Positions 1-10,271 are shown, counted from the first letter of the stretch. The stretch is 64,000 nucleotides of DNA from Flavobacterium enshiense (GCF_022836875.1 NZ_CP090376.1:1364001-1428000), one strand, 5' to 3'. Program-made: numbers and translations. The notes: generated by a model from the sequence alone, not told the origin.

Positions 1-3000
1 TGCAACTGCTGGTACGATTAAATTCCAGAACGATGCAACAAATAATACCATAACGAACAGTTTTGTATTGGGTTCAACTACAGTGGCCAATACTGTTGCC
101 GGAGGTGTGATTTTCTTTGGAACAGGTACTGCCAACGGAAATGACGGGAATACTATTTCGAATTGTAACATCGGTCCTGCGGGAACAAACCCTTCTAAAT
201 TAATTGGAAGTATCGGTTCTACGACGAATGCAGGGATTGCGAACAGTGGGATAACAATTACCAATTGTAATTTCTATGATTTCTTTATGTCTTCCGGATG
301 TTCTGCGATTTATGCAGGTGCAGGGAATACTGATTGGACTATCACAAACAACAAAATGTATCAAACGGCGACCCGTACGTTTACGGTTGCCGGGATTTTG
401 TATGGTATTGCTTTTTCTAATTCAGCTGGTGAAAATGTAAAGATAACAGGGAATACTATAGGGTATGCTGACAGTACAGGAGCCGGAAATATGGTATTGG
501 CTGGATCTGGTGTCGCAGGGGAATTTCAGGGTATTTATTTTAATAGTTCTCCTAGCGCTACAACTGTGTCTAATATAAATAACAATACGTTTGCAAATAT
601 TTCATTAGCGTCCAGTACAGGAAGATTTTTTGGTATTTACAATGGTTCAGGAGCAGCTTCAAATACAATCAATATAAATGGTAACGTTGTTAAGAATATT
701 GTAACTACGACTACTACCGGTGTTGTTAATCCGATTTATGCGGGACAGGCAGCTACATTAAATTGTAATAATAATACAATTGATAATATTTCCAGAAATG
801 GCATTGGAAGTTTCTATGGTATTAACTACGCTCAGTGTACAAATGCTACGTTTGATTCGAATATTATTACTAATTTAAGTTCGACAGCTACAACAGGAAC
901 AACTACTTTTGCCGGTTTTTATGCTAATTCAGCCTCTGCTACGGAGACATTTACAAACAATACAATCAGTAATTTGTCATCGTTATCTACTCAGCTTATT
1001 CCAATTTACGGTATTTGGAATAATATTTCTGTAGCTACAGGGGATAGAATATTCCGCAATAACACTATAAGTGATTTTTCGCTTCCGGCGACAGGTACAG
1101 GTACGATGTACGGAATCAGAATGCCAAATAGTGGTGCTTTAAATGAGATTTCCGGTAATACCATTCATACGTTTACGGGAGGAAGTTCAATAACGGGTAT
1201 CTCTATAGGCGGAGGTGCAACTAACAATGTATTCCGAAACAAAATCTACGGATTAAGTACTGCTTCGACAGCTTCAGTTTCGTTATGGGGTATGTATCTT
1301 AGTGGTGGAACGACCAATAATGTCTATAATAACATTATCGGTAATATAACTGCAACAGCGACAACTCTTGCGGGAACACCTAGTCAGGTTAATGGTATAA
1401 CTGCAGCGGCTGGAACCGTAGCTTTGAATCTGTATAACAATACAGTCGTACTTAGCGGGACAAGTTCCGGAGCTAATTTCGGATCGACTATAATCGGTTG
1501 CGGACCTGCGGTTGCATTACTTATGCGCAACAATGTTTTTGTAAATAATTGTGTCGCTACTGGTACAGGGGTGGCTACTATGATGAGAAGAGCTGGTGTT
1601 GTAGGTTATGACGCGGCATCTAACAACAACCTATTCTACGGTCAGGCTTATTATACAGATAATGCTGGGGCTACAGATTACTTATTGGATACTTTTAAAA
1701 ACAGATTAGTGAACCGCGATGGTCTTTCTGTGAGTGAGAATCCGAATTTCTTAAGTATGGTAGGTTCAGATGCGAATTATCTGCATATTAATCCTGCTAT
1801 ACCTACTCAAATTGAAAGTGCTGGAGTAAACATTACTTCTGGTGCAACTGATTTTGACGGAGATACAAGAAATGCAACTACACCAGATTTAGGTGCTGAT
1901 GAATTTGCAGGTACACCACTAACAGTAGTGACTATTAACAATGTTGGAATTACACCGTCAGGTGATCAATGTACAGCAGTAAGCAGAACCGTTACAGCTA
2001 ACGTTACTGCAGGAGGAACTGCTATTACTTCTGTAGTTTTAAAATATTGGTTTAATGGAGTGGCACAAACGCCTATCACAATGACAGGTGGAACTCTAAC
2101 GACAGGAACAACATCTGATTTTACAGCAACCATTCCGATGGTGTCTAATGTGAGCGTTACTTGGGAGGTATATGCAACCGATGCGGTAACGACTAAATTA
2201 AAAGTGGGGACTGCATATAAAGATGCACCTTTATTTGGTCTTGTTGGGGCTGCTTCGGCTTCTCTAAATAATCTTTGTCCGGGAGGTTCTTCAGTTTTAT
2301 CTGCAAGTATAGTACCTCAAACAACACAATACAGTAATTCTTTTGAAACTGGGGTGACTGAGTTTACAGGAGGTGCTGTTGCAGGTACAGCTAATTTAAC
2401 GCAGTCTACGGCCTATGTGTCTAATGGAACTGCTTCAATGTATTTAAAACCGGTGGGAGTTAATTCGAATGTATACGCGAGCCTTGCTTCTAATGTTGAT
2501 TTGAGTACTTTACCTCAGGCTTATCTGACGTTTTCTCATATTGCGGGAATGGAAGGTCCATCAACAGCAACCGATTTAGGTTATGTGGAATATTCTACAG
2601 ATGGAGGAACCAACTGGATTGCATTCCCTACATCGAGCTACCAAGGAGCGGGGACATTGTTCAATTCAGCAGTATGTTTTTCGGCAAGAAGTTATACTAA
2701 CTGGACCAGTGCATTTGTTGCGCCTGGGTCAACGCCAAACAATTCTTTATGGCAGAGTGAAACGATTGCGATTCCAACGGCGGCTTTAACGTCGCAATTC
2801 AGAATCCGTTTCCGATATATAGTAAACGCTAGTAATAATTATTATGGTTGGTTGATTGACAATGTGAAAATTGTTTCAGGAGCACCATCGGCTATAACTA
2901 ATTACTCATGGTCAGACGGAACTACGGTAGTTGGAACAACTAACAATCTTTCTGTATCGCCAACAGCTACTACAACCTATACTGCTACATTAACTTCCGG

Positions 3001-4405
3001 AGGATGTACAGTAACTACGGCTCCTATAACTGTAACTGTAAATACAACAGCTCAGCCGTCTGCTTCAGCACATATTTTCTGTGGTAATGCAACAGTTGCA
3101 AATTTAAATGCAACAGGAAATGGAGTTCAGTGGTATGCGGTTCCAGCGGGAGGATCGCCTATGTCGCCGGGAGATGCTTTAACAACCGGAACTTATTATG
3201 TTACTCAAACTATTTCTGGATGTGAGAGTCCAAGAATGGCAGTTCCGGTGACTATCGGTACTGCTCAGCCGACAGCTTCAGCGCAGACTTTCTGTACTGC
3301 TGCAACTGTTACGAATTTAGCGGCAACAGGAACCGGAATTCAATGGTATGCTAACCCAGTAGGAGGTTTAGCTTTATCATCGACTGATGCTTTATCAACA
3401 GGAACATATTATGTTACCCAAACGATTTCAGGATGCGAGAGTCCGAGATTGGCCGTTTCTGTAACTGTAGGTACAGCGGCTCAGCCAACAGCTTCTGCGC
3501 AGACTTTCTGTACTGCTGCAACTGTAGCGAATTTAACGGCAACAGGAACAGGAATTCAGTGGTATACGGGATCAACTGGTGGTTCAGTATTATTGTCAAC
3601 AGATGCTTTATCAACAGGAACATATTATGTTACTCAAACGATTTCAGGATGTGAGAGTCCAAGACTGCCAGTTTCTGTAACTGTAAATACAACGGCTCAG
3701 CCAACAGTTTCTGCACAGACTTTCTGTAACAGTGCTACAGTTGCTAATTTGACAGCAACAGGAACAGGCGTTCAATGGTATGCTGGTTTGACAGGCGGTT
3801 CGGCTTTATTGTCAACAGATGCTTTGTCAAACGGAACGTATTATGTAACGCAGACTGTTTCGGGATGTGAAAGCCCTAGATTAGCGGTTACCGTCACTGT
3901 AAATACAGTTGCTGCACCAACTGGGTCTTCAACACAAACTATTTCAGGAGGAGTGCCTTCGGATGCTACTATTGAAGATTTAACACCTACAGGACCTGGT
4001 ATTGTTTGGTATCCTACAGCAGCTGATGCTTTAGCGGGAACCAATGCAATTCCTGCGGGAACGCAATTGACAAACGGAAGCGTTTACTATGCAATGCAGA
4101 CTGTAGGAGGTTGTAGAAGTACCTCTTCTTTGGCTGTTACCGTTTCGGTGACATTGGGGGTGAATGATTTTGTTTTAAGTAATTTAAAATTATACCCTAA
4201 CCCGGTTGCTGGTATCTTAAAAGTTGAAAATGGACAAGCTATTTCTACTATAGAGGTTTACAGTATTACAGGGCAAAGAGTTATGACTAAAATTGTAAAT
4301 GCAATGTCTGCTTCAATCGATATGTCGCCTTTGGCCGGAGGAACATATTTAGTTAAAGTTGTTGCTGATGATGCGGTTAAAACAGTTAAAGTGATTAAAA
4401 AATAA
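1..4405 (+). CDS. T9SS-secreted beta-helix / Ig-like surface protein (5' partial)
   Basis: The frame is open from base 2, so the gene starts before the window. At least 1,467 residues are present. The N-terminal ~600 visible residues are short Asn/Gly/Thr-rich repeats (NN.I.NI...G..YGI), typical of a right-handed parallel beta-helix, ending in a DFDGDTRN...DLGADEF signature. A jelly-roll-like segment follows (about 2336-2880), then four tandem ~72-residue Ig-like repeats (3045-3905) containing T..G.QWY and GTYYVTQT..GCES motifs, and one more divergent Ig-like unit. The last ~75 residues (YPNP..., ITGQ, GGTYLVKV, KTVKVIKK) form a type A T9SS sorting domain, so the protein is expected to cross the outer membrane and be anchored or released there. 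The likely role is adhesin or matrix protein; no catalytic motif was seen. It is a paralog of the next gene. Confidence 0.85.
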   Translation, partial: ATAGTIKFQNDATNNTITNSFVLGSTTVANTVAGGVIFFGTGTANGNDGNTISNCNIGPAGTNPSKLIGSIGSTTNAGIANSGITITNCNFYDFFMSSGCSAIYAGAGNTDWTITNNKMYQTATRTFTVAGILYGIAFSNSAGENVKITGNTIGYADSTGAGNMVLAGSGVAGEFQGIYFNSSPSATTVSNINNNTFANISLASSTGRFFGIYNGSGAASNTININGNVVKNIVTTTTTGVVNPIYAGQAATLNCNNNTIDNISRNGIGSFYGINYAQCTNATFDSNIITNLSSTATTGTTTFAGFYANSASATETFTNNTISNLSSLSTQLIPIYGIWNNISVATGDRIFRNNTISDFSLPATGTGTMYGIRMPNSGALNEISGNTIHTFTGGSSITGISIGGGATNNVFRNKIYGLSTASTASVSLWGMYLSGGTTNNVYNNIIGNITATATTLAGTPSQVNGITAAAGTVALNLYNNTVVLSGTSSGANFGSTIIGCGPAVALLMRNNVFVNNCVATGTGVATMMRRAGVVGYDAASNNNLFYGQAYYTDNAGATDYLLDTFKNRLVNRDGLSVSENPNFLSMVGSDANYLHINPAIPTQIESAGVNITSGATDFDGDTRNATTPDLGADEFAGTPLTVVTINNVGITPSGDQCTAVSRTVTANVTAGGTAITSVVLKYWFNGVAQTPITMTGGTLTTGTTSDFTATIPMVSNVSVTWEVYATDAVTTKLKVGTAYKDAPLFGLVGAASASLNNLCPGGSSVLSASIVPQTTQYSNSFETGVTEFTGGAVAGTANLTQSTAYVSNGTASMYLKPVGVNSNVYASLASNVDLSTLPQAYLTFSHIAGMEGPSTATDLGYVEYSTDGGTNWIAFPTSSYQGAGTLFNSAVCFSARSYTNWTSAFVAPGSTPNNSLWQSETIAIPTAALTSQFRIRFRYIVNASNNYYGWLIDNVKIVSGAPSAITNYSWSDGTTVVGTTNNLSVSPTATTTYTATLTSGGCTVTTAPITVTVNTTAQPSASAHIFCGNATVANLNATGNGVQWYAVPAGGSPMSPGDALTTGTYYVTQTISGCESPRMAVPVTIGTAQPTASAQTFCTAATVTNLAATGTGIQWYANPVGGLALSSTDALSTGTYYVTQTISGCESPRLAVSVTVGTAAQPTASAQTFCTAATVANLTATGTGIQWYTGSTGGSVLLSTDALSTGTYYVTQTISGCESPRLPVSVTVNTTAQPTVSAQTFCNSATVANLTATGTGVQWYAGLTGGSALLSTDALSNGTYYVTQTVSGCESPRLAVTVTVNTVAAPTGSSTQTISGGVPSDATIEDLTPTGPGIVWYPTAADALAGTNAIPAGTQLTNGSVYYAMQTVGGCRSTSSLAVTVSVTLGVNDFVLSNLKLYPNPVAGILKVENGQAISTIEVYSITGQRVMTKIVNAMSASIDMSPLAGGTYLVKVVADDAVKTVKVIKK
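3045..3905 (+). repeat. Four tandem ~72-codon Ig-like repeats inside the first T9SS gene
   Basis: Four in-frame units start near 3051, 3262, 3480 and 3696 (spacing 211-218 bases). Each contains a CTCAGCC..ACAG block, a 'CAATGGTAT' block (QWY) and a nearly identical block coding GTYYVTQTISGCESPR. DNA identity between units is high enough to allow slippage or unequal recombination, so copy number may differ between strains. Confidence 0.85.
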
Positions 4406-4433
4406 TTACTAACTAATATCTGCCTATTTAAAG

Positions 4434-4461
4434 ACCGCCTGATGATTCAGGCGGTTTTTTT
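4434..4461 (+). terminator. Intrinsic terminator of the first T9SS gene
   Basis: Perfect 9-bp stem ACCGCCTGA / TCAGGCGGT with a TGAT loop (arms 4434-4442 and 4447-4455), followed by seven T. It lies 28 bases after the stop codon. Confidence 0.9.
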
Positions 4462-4773
4462 ATTATTTTATTTTTTTAGAATTTTTAAGTTCTATATGTG
4501 AAATCAATGATTGGTATTTGATGAAAAGAAAAGCTTGTTAAATAGGAAAATTGTTGTTTTTTCTGATTTAATAAATTTTGAAGATGTTTGTTTTTGTTGA
4601 TTAGTTTTCGCTCTGTTTTCATATTTGTAGTGATTGGATTTGTTTTTAGTAAAAAATGTAGTTTTTTTAAAATATTGTTATATATGGGATGGAATGCTAT
4701 TTTTTTGGGATGTAAAATTTTTTAAAATAGTAATTCTCAGTAGATTCGCCATCAGAATAACTAAAAATGTATT
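4462..4773. other. AT-rich intergenic gap
   Basis: About 310 bases of very AT-rich sequence between the two T9SS genes. No credible ORF, tRNA or hairpin was seen. The only candidate signal is a promoter-like TAGATTCG near its end. Confidence 0.6.
4741..4748 (+). promoter_or_regulatory. Possible -7 element (TAGATTCG) for the second T9SS gene
   Basis: Matches the flavobacterial TAnnTTTG consensus in 7 of 8 positions and is followed by CC, like the variants before gltA (TAAATTCGCC) and the S46 peptidase (TATCTTCGCA). No TTG was found at the right distance upstream. It lies 26 bases before the ATG at 4774. Confidence 0.4.
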
Positions 4774-7700
4774 ATGAACAAAGCTTACAATTTATTGAAA
4801 AGGGTGAGAGTCCTTTCCTTTTTAAATTCGACATTTGGAAGAAATTGTTTAGGTAGTCCTTCTTTTAATGAGGGATTCTCCAAACATACCCAGATGGAAA
4901 AAAACTGTTCTTCATTGGTTTTGGGCGTTTTGTTAACTGTTTTTACGTCAGTTACAGGTATGGCCCAGGTGACCACAAATGGAGGTTCGGGATTAAATGC
5001 AGCCTATCCGGATTTGGCAACAGCCATTACGGCTCTAAACGGTGCAACAATTACAAGTCCGGTCGTGATTACTTTGACTGGAAATGAAACAGCTCCTGCA
5101 GGGGGGTATGTAATTACAGCTGAAGGAACAGCAGTAAACACAATTACTATTACTGGTACTGGTTATACAATTACAGCATCCGGTGCGCTTACTGCGGGAT
5201 CTTTATCAGATGCAATTTTTAAATTTCAGGGTGCTGATTTTACAACTTTGCAAGGCTTTACAATGTTGGAAAATCCAGCTAATATAACTACGGCAGAAGG
5301 AACAAACAATATGACTGAATGGGGAGTTGCATTATTATATGCATCGACTACCAACGGATGTCAGAATGTTACGATCCAAAACAACACTATTGATTTGTAC
5401 AGAATGTATCAAAACAGTTTTGGTATCTACAGTAATTCGACTCATAATGCTACAGCTCCGACATCTGGGGCATCGGCATCTGGGGCAACTGGTGGAAATC
5501 ACAACCTGAAAATTTACGGCAATACCATTACTGATGTTAACAATCCGATTGTGGTTGTCGGGCCAAGTGCGGCGGCTGACCATAATGACGGATTGGACAT
5601 TGGAGGTAATAGTGCTGCTACCGGAAACGCTCTTACAAATTTCGGTAATACAGGTAGTTTTTCGGCTTTTTCAACAGTTAGCCAAAGCCAGGTGGCAGGG
5701 GTACAAATAAAGAATTCGAAAAATATCAATGTTTCCTATAATACAATAACAAGTTCCGACGGAGGTACAACTTCAGGGATACTTCGAGGAATTTATTTGC
5801 CGACTAATACAAATGCTGTTACAGGAACATTTACTAATTCATTTACAAATAACACCGTTTCATTGCGTGTTGGTGCAGCTCTTTCTGGTATTAGCGGGAT
5901 TATGCTTGAAGGTTCAACAGTTACCAATACTTCTACGCTGAATATCACGGATAACGATTTTGTAAACTGTGGACACACAACGGCGACAGCTACAGGAGGA
6001 ATTACTTTGATATCCAATCAGGCAGCGGCATTAAACACGAATATCAATTACAATGAGTTCATGAATTTGAACATCATATCTACAGGGGCTTTTACTTTTA
6101 TTTATAATAGTGGGGCTAGGCCTGCAGGTGCTGTGACGAATGTTAATGGCAACAAAATTACAGGAACATTTACGAGACCTAATTCTGGCGGAGCTACTAG
6201 TTTTTACATGAACACCACTAATTCGGCTAACGGTGCTGTAGAAAACAATCTTAATAACGATTTTTCGAATATAACAATTAATGGTGGAACATCAATTACC
6301 GGTTGGATTTCCAAAGATGGAGCAACGGCAGCACCATTCGGACCAGCTAAAACGGTAACAGGAAATACTTTTAGGAATATCACCGGAGGAACGGGTTCTA
6401 TTGTGATTTTGAGCGTTGCAAACAGCAACGGTGCTACAGTTAACAGTGTTTCCGGCAATGTTATTTCAAATATCAACACCACTACAGGAGCGGTTACGGC
6501 AATTGATTTAGCTAATGGAAACCAAAGTGTTTCCGGTAATACGATTTCGGGTATTAATACAACTACAGGTGCTGTTAAAGGAATAACAACGGCGAATGGT
6601 TCAAACCGTATTTTTGGTAACACTTTGGAAGCGTTCAAAGGAACAGATATGGCAACAGTTTATGGAATTGAATTTGTTGAGGGAATACATGCTATCTACA
6701 AAAACAAGATATATAATTTAGAAAGCGGTACAGGTACTCCTGCTGGGACTACTGTTATAGGTATTGTAGGAGGATCATCAACAATAGCTGGTCAACATGA
6801 TATTTACAATAATATTATCGGGGACTTACGTTCGTCAGCGAATTTCGCTAATGCGATCGTAGGGATTAATATTGGAGGATCAGGGACGGCAAACGTATAC
6901 AATAACACCGTTGTGTTAAACGCTATTGCTCCTGCAGTTGCCAATTTTGGATCGGCTGCACTTTTTGCTGGGCAGTATGTTGTAATAACAATGAAAAATA
7001 ATGTTTTGGTTAATACTTCGGGATTTGCGGGTACCGGAAAAACGGTTGCGTACAGAAGAAATGTTAATTTAACGAATTATGTAGCCGGATCGAATAATAA
7101 CTTGTTGTATGCAAGCACTATTTATTTTGACGGAACCAACGCCGATACAACAATAGATGCTTATAAAGCTAGAACGGCGCCACGTGAGAGTTTATCTGTA
7201 AGTGAAAACCCTTCTTTTGTGAGTATGGTAGGCACAAGTCCTGACTTTTTGCATGTCAATACGACGGTAGCTACGCAGATTGAAGGTGGTGGAACAAACG
7301 TAGCTTTGGTAACGGAAGATTTTGATGGAAATATCAGACATGCATCTACTCCTGATATCGGAGCGGATGAGTTTACAGGTGTACCATTAGATTTGACAAA
7401 GCCAGTAATTACTCTTACTGCAGATACTACATGTTCTATTGGAACAAGAACGGTTTCTGCAACTATTACTGATGCTTCAGGTATACCTACAGCAGGTACA
7501 GGATTGCCGGTAGCTTACTGGAGAATAAATTCAGGGGCTTATACAGCAGCAACAGGAATATCTATGGGAGCTGGTGTTTATAATTTTACGATAGGAACCG
7601 GAAGCGTAGCAGGAGATTTTCTAAGTTATTATGTGGTTGCTCAGGATGCTGCAACGACTCCTAATGTGTCTGTATCTCCTTCAACTGGAGCAGCAGGACT

Positions 7701-10131
7701 AACAGCTAACCCTCCGGCGGCGGGAACAGCGCCAACGGCGCCAACTGCGCTTGTAACGCCATTGAATGGTGTTTATACAGTAGGAACAGGTGGAAATTAC
7801 ACAACACTAACAGCAGCAGTTGCAGCTTATAACTCAAGATGTTTGGCGGGTGCGGTTACGTTCTCGTTACTTGATGCAACTTATAGTGCTTCGGAAACAT
7901 TCCCTATTACAATCCAGCAGCACGCTGATGCGAGTGCGGTAAATACTTTAACTGTTAAGCCAGCTGCAGGTATTGCTCCAACAATTACTGGAAGTAGTAC
8001 TTCGGCTATAGTGAAATTAAACGGAGCTGATTATGTAACTATTGACGGTTCGAATAATGGGACAAATACAAAAGATTTAACCATTGCAAATACTAGTAAT
8101 TCAACGTTGGCTACAGTTGTATGGTTGGCAAGTTCTGCTACTACCGGAGCGACTAACAATACTATTAAGAACAGTGTAGTGAAAGGACAGGGTACTACTA
8201 CTACCCGTTCAGCAATTATAACTTCGGGTAGTACTGTAAGTGCTGTAGCAGAAATAGCGAACTCAGGAAATAAATTTCAAAACAATGCTATTTCATTAGC
8301 CAAAAATGGTATTGAAATCCTTGGGCCTGTGGCTATACAGTCCGGAACAGTAATTTCTGGAAATAGCATTGGAGCGGCTGGTACTACGCTTGGTATTAGT
8401 GGTGTATCTTTAATGAACGAAATGGGTACAGTTGTCGATAACAATACTATACAAGGAATCTTGTCGGTAAATATCTTACCATCTCCTTTTACAAAAGTTG
8501 GTGGAATTCTTTTATTGGCAAATACTTCGGGTGTAGTAATGTCGAATAATACTATCAAGAATATTAAGTCAATTGCGAACCTGACTGGAGACAACAGTGT
8601 GGCTGGTGTCATTGTACCTGCTGGGAATACCGATGCGATAATTAAAGGGAATGTAATCACTGATATAGGTAATAATTCTACGGGGGCATACGGAGTAAGA
8701 GGAATTATAATATTAGGAAACGGAACTGCCATTACTAACAATATGATTTCAGATATTTATAATGCTCAAGGTTCAGTTTTAGGATCTGCTTCAACAATAG
8801 GTGTTGCTATTGGTGGAACGGCTGCCAATGTTAGTTTGATTAATAATACCGTTCATCTTTTTGGAACTCGTGCAGGAAATGCTGCAAATACAACTTCAGG
8901 TATGGCTTCGTGTATCTTTTTAGAGACATCTGGAACCGGCTTGGATATCCGCAACAATATCTTGGTGAATACTTATGATAATACTGCATCAACCGGCGAT
9001 AAATCGTATGCCGTTTATTCTATGGCATCTGGTAATACACAGTTCGCGGCAATCGATTATAACGATTATTATGTTGCGGGTAGTGGAACACCAGTTTTAG
9101 GATATTTGAATGGAGATAAAGCAACTTTTGCTGATTTTGTAACTGCTTTTGGCGGTAATACTAATTCTGCAAATGTATTGCCGGTTTTCACTTTTAATAA
9201 TGATTTACACTTGGTGCCGGCAAGCAATAGCGCTTTAGATAATTTAGGAACTCCTGTTGCTGCGGTTACAACCGATATTGACGGACAAACCAGAAGTGCA
9301 TCAACTCCAGATATGGGAGCTGATGAGTTTTCATCTGTTTGTGCTGCAGCTGTGGGTGGAACAAGTACACCAACAGCAGCAACATTATGTACTTCAGGCA
9401 GTACAACAATTTCAGCTACCGGTTATACTACTGGAACCGGAATTACATATCAGTGGGAATCGGCATCGGATGCTGCATTTACCACACCGGTAAATGAGGG
9501 TGTTTCAACTGCAGTTTATGCTAATTTAACAACGCCGACTATTACCGCAACAACTTACTATCGATTAAAGGTTACTTGTTCAGCAGGAATGTCTGGTTAT
9601 TCCAGTGTTTCAACTGTAACGGTAAATACGACTCCGGCTCCAGTTGGACCTTCAACACAAACGATTTCAGGAGGAGTGCCTTCGGAAGCTACTATTGAAG
9701 ATTTAACACCTAATGGACCTGGTATTGTTTGGTATCCTACATCGGCTGATGCTTTAGCGGGAACCAATGCAATTGTTGCAAATACTCAATTGACAAGCGG
9801 AAGCGTTTATTATGCGATGCAGACTGAAGGAGGTTGTAGAAGTACTTCATATTTGGCAGTTACAGTTACGGTAACTTTAGGAGTGAATGATTTCTCTTTG
9901 TCAAATCTGAAAGTATATCCTAACCCGGTTAATGATGTTTTACAAATTGAGAATCCTCAATCTATTACCAATGTTGAAATGTATTCTATTACAGGACAAA
10001 TGGTATTGTCAAAATCAGTTAACGCTATGATGGCAACTATTCCAGTAAGTGGATTTGCAGCAGGGACTTACTTCGTGAAAGTTTCTACTGATGATGCTGT
10101 CAAAACAATAAAAGTAATTAAGAAGCAGTAA
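4774..10131 (+). CDS. Giant T9SS-secreted beta-helix surface protein
   Basis: 1,785 residues from ATG 4774. A clear signal peptide begins only at Met41 (MEKNCSSLVLGV... to GMAQ, about residue 65), so ATG 4894 is an alternative start; the longer start is kept because the frame and a possible -7 element at 4741 support it. The exported part has a long Asn/Gly/Thr-rich parallel beta-helix (about 70-870) ending in DFDGN...DIGADEF, an Ig-like spacer, a second beta-helix (about 1000-1520) ending in DIDGQTR...DMGADEF, an Ig-like unit with a conserved GGCRST motif, and a type A T9SS C-terminal domain (YPNP, SITGQ, GTYFVKV, KTIKVIKKQ). It is a paralog of the upstream gene; DNA at 9653-9893 closely matches 3930-4170. 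Probable surface adhesin; no enzyme motif seen. Confidence 0.85.
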   Translation: MNKAYNLLKRVRVLSFLNSTFGRNCLGSPSFNEGFSKHTQMEKNCSSLVLGVLLTVFTSVTGMAQVTTNGGSGLNAAYPDLATAITALNGATITSPVVITLTGNETAPAGGYVITAEGTAVNTITITGTGYTITASGALTAGSLSDAIFKFQGADFTTLQGFTMLENPANITTAEGTNNMTEWGVALLYASTTNGCQNVTIQNNTIDLYRMYQNSFGIYSNSTHNATAPTSGASASGATGGNHNLKIYGNTITDVNNPIVVVGPSAAADHNDGLDIGGNSAATGNALTNFGNTGSFSAFSTVSQSQVAGVQIKNSKNINVSYNTITSSDGGTTSGILRGIYLPTNTNAVTGTFTNSFTNNTVSLRVGAALSGISGIMLEGSTVTNTSTLNITDNDFVNCGHTTATATGGITLISNQAAALNTNINYNEFMNLNIISTGAFTFIYNSGARPAGAVTNVNGNKITGTFTRPNSGGATSFYMNTTNSANGAVENNLNNDFSNITINGGTSITGWISKDGATAAPFGPAKTVTGNTFRNITGGTGSIVILSVANSNGATVNSVSGNVISNINTTTGAVTAIDLANGNQSVSGNTISGINTTTGAVKGITTANGSNRIFGNTLEAFKGTDMATVYGIEFVEGIHAIYKNKIYNLESGTGTPAGTTVIGIVGGSSTIAGQHDIYNNIIGDLRSSANFANAIVGINIGGSGTANVYNNTVVLNAIAPAVANFGSAALFAGQYVVITMKNNVLVNTSGFAGTGKTVAYRRNVNLTNYVAGSNNNLLYASTIYFDGTNADTTIDAYKARTAPRESLSVSENPSFVSMVGTSPDFLHVNTTVATQIEGGGTNVALVTEDFDGNIRHASTPDIGADEFTGVPLDLTKPVITLTADTTCSIGTRTVSATITDASGIPTAGTGLPVAYWRINSGAYTAATGISMGAGVYNFTIGTGSVAGDFLSYYVVAQDAATTPNVSVSPSTGAAGLTANPPAAGTAPTAPTALVTPLNGVYTVGTGGNYTTLTAAVAAYNSRCLAGAVTFSLLDATYSASETFPITIQQHADASAVNTLTVKPAAGIAPTITGSSTSAIVKLNGADYVTIDGSNNGTNTKDLTIANTSNSTLATVVWLASSATTGATNNTIKNSVVKGQGTTTTRSAIITSGSTVSAVAEIANSGNKFQNNAISLAKNGIEILGPVAIQSGTVISGNSIGAAGTTLGISGVSLMNEMGTVVDNNTIQGILSVNILPSPFTKVGGILLLANTSGVVMSNNTIKNIKSIANLTGDNSVAGVIVPAGNTDAIIKGNVITDIGNNSTGAYGVRGIIILGNGTAITNNMISDIYNAQGSVLGSASTIGVAIGGTAANVSLINNTVHLFGTRAGNAANTTSGMASCIFLETSGTGLDIRNNILVNTYDNTASTGDKSYAVYSMASGNTQFAAIDYNDYYVAGSGTPVLGYLNGDKATFADFVTAFGGNTNSANVLPVFTFNNDLHLVPASNSALDNLGTPVAAVTTDIDGQTRSASTPDMGADEFSSVCAAAVGGTSTPTAATLCTSGSTTISATGYTTGTGITYQWESASDAAFTTPVNEGVSTAVYANLTTPTITATTYYRLKVTCSAGMSGYSSVSTVTVNTTPAPVGPSTQTISGGVPSEATIEDLTPNGPGIVWYPTSADALAGTNAIVANTQLTSGSVYYAMQTEGGCRSTSYLAVTVTVTLGVNDFSLSNLKVYPNPVNDVLQIENPQSITNVEMYSITGQMVLSKSVNAMMATIPVSGFAAGTYFVKVSTDDAVKTIKVIKKQ

Positions 10132-10172
10132 TTTAAGTTTGAAGTAGTTTAAGTTTGAAGTAGTTTAAGTTT
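10127..10172 (+). repeat. 16-base tandem repeat after the T9SS gene
   Basis: Two exact copies of GAAGTAGTTTAAGTTT (10141-10156 and 10157-10172), preceded by a partial copy (AGTAATTTAAGTTT) that overlaps the stop codon. It sits between the stop and the terminator and looks like a slippage product. Confidence 0.8.
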
Positions 10173-10188
10173 TTTAGTTTACTTGGAA

Positions 10189-10218
10189 AAGGCTGTCTGT
10201 AAAGACAGTCTTTTTTTT
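10189..10218 (+). terminator. Intrinsic terminator of the second T9SS gene
   Basis: 10-bp stem AAGGCTGTCT / AGACAGTCTT (one G-T pair) with a GTAA loop, arms 10189-10198 and 10203-10212, followed by a T run. Confidence 0.9.
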
Positions 10219-10271
10219 ATATCAATAGGTCATTTTTGTGTGTGGAAAAAAAAGTTTTTACTTATGACAAT

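Noticed and set aside
3045..3905. Tandem repeats as a CRISPR array
   Set aside because: Units are ~214 bases, in frame and coding; there are no short repeats with unique spacers.
6204..6638. 144-codon open frame on the minus strand inside the giant T9SS gene
   Set aside because: It lies antisense to a Thr/Asn/Gly-rich repeat region, which readily gives long Val/Pro/Leu-rich antisense frames; no start signal or recognisable domain.
8277..8741. 154-codon open frame on the minus strand inside the same gene
   Set aside because: Same cause: antisense of a repetitive beta-helix region, with no promoter or protein features.
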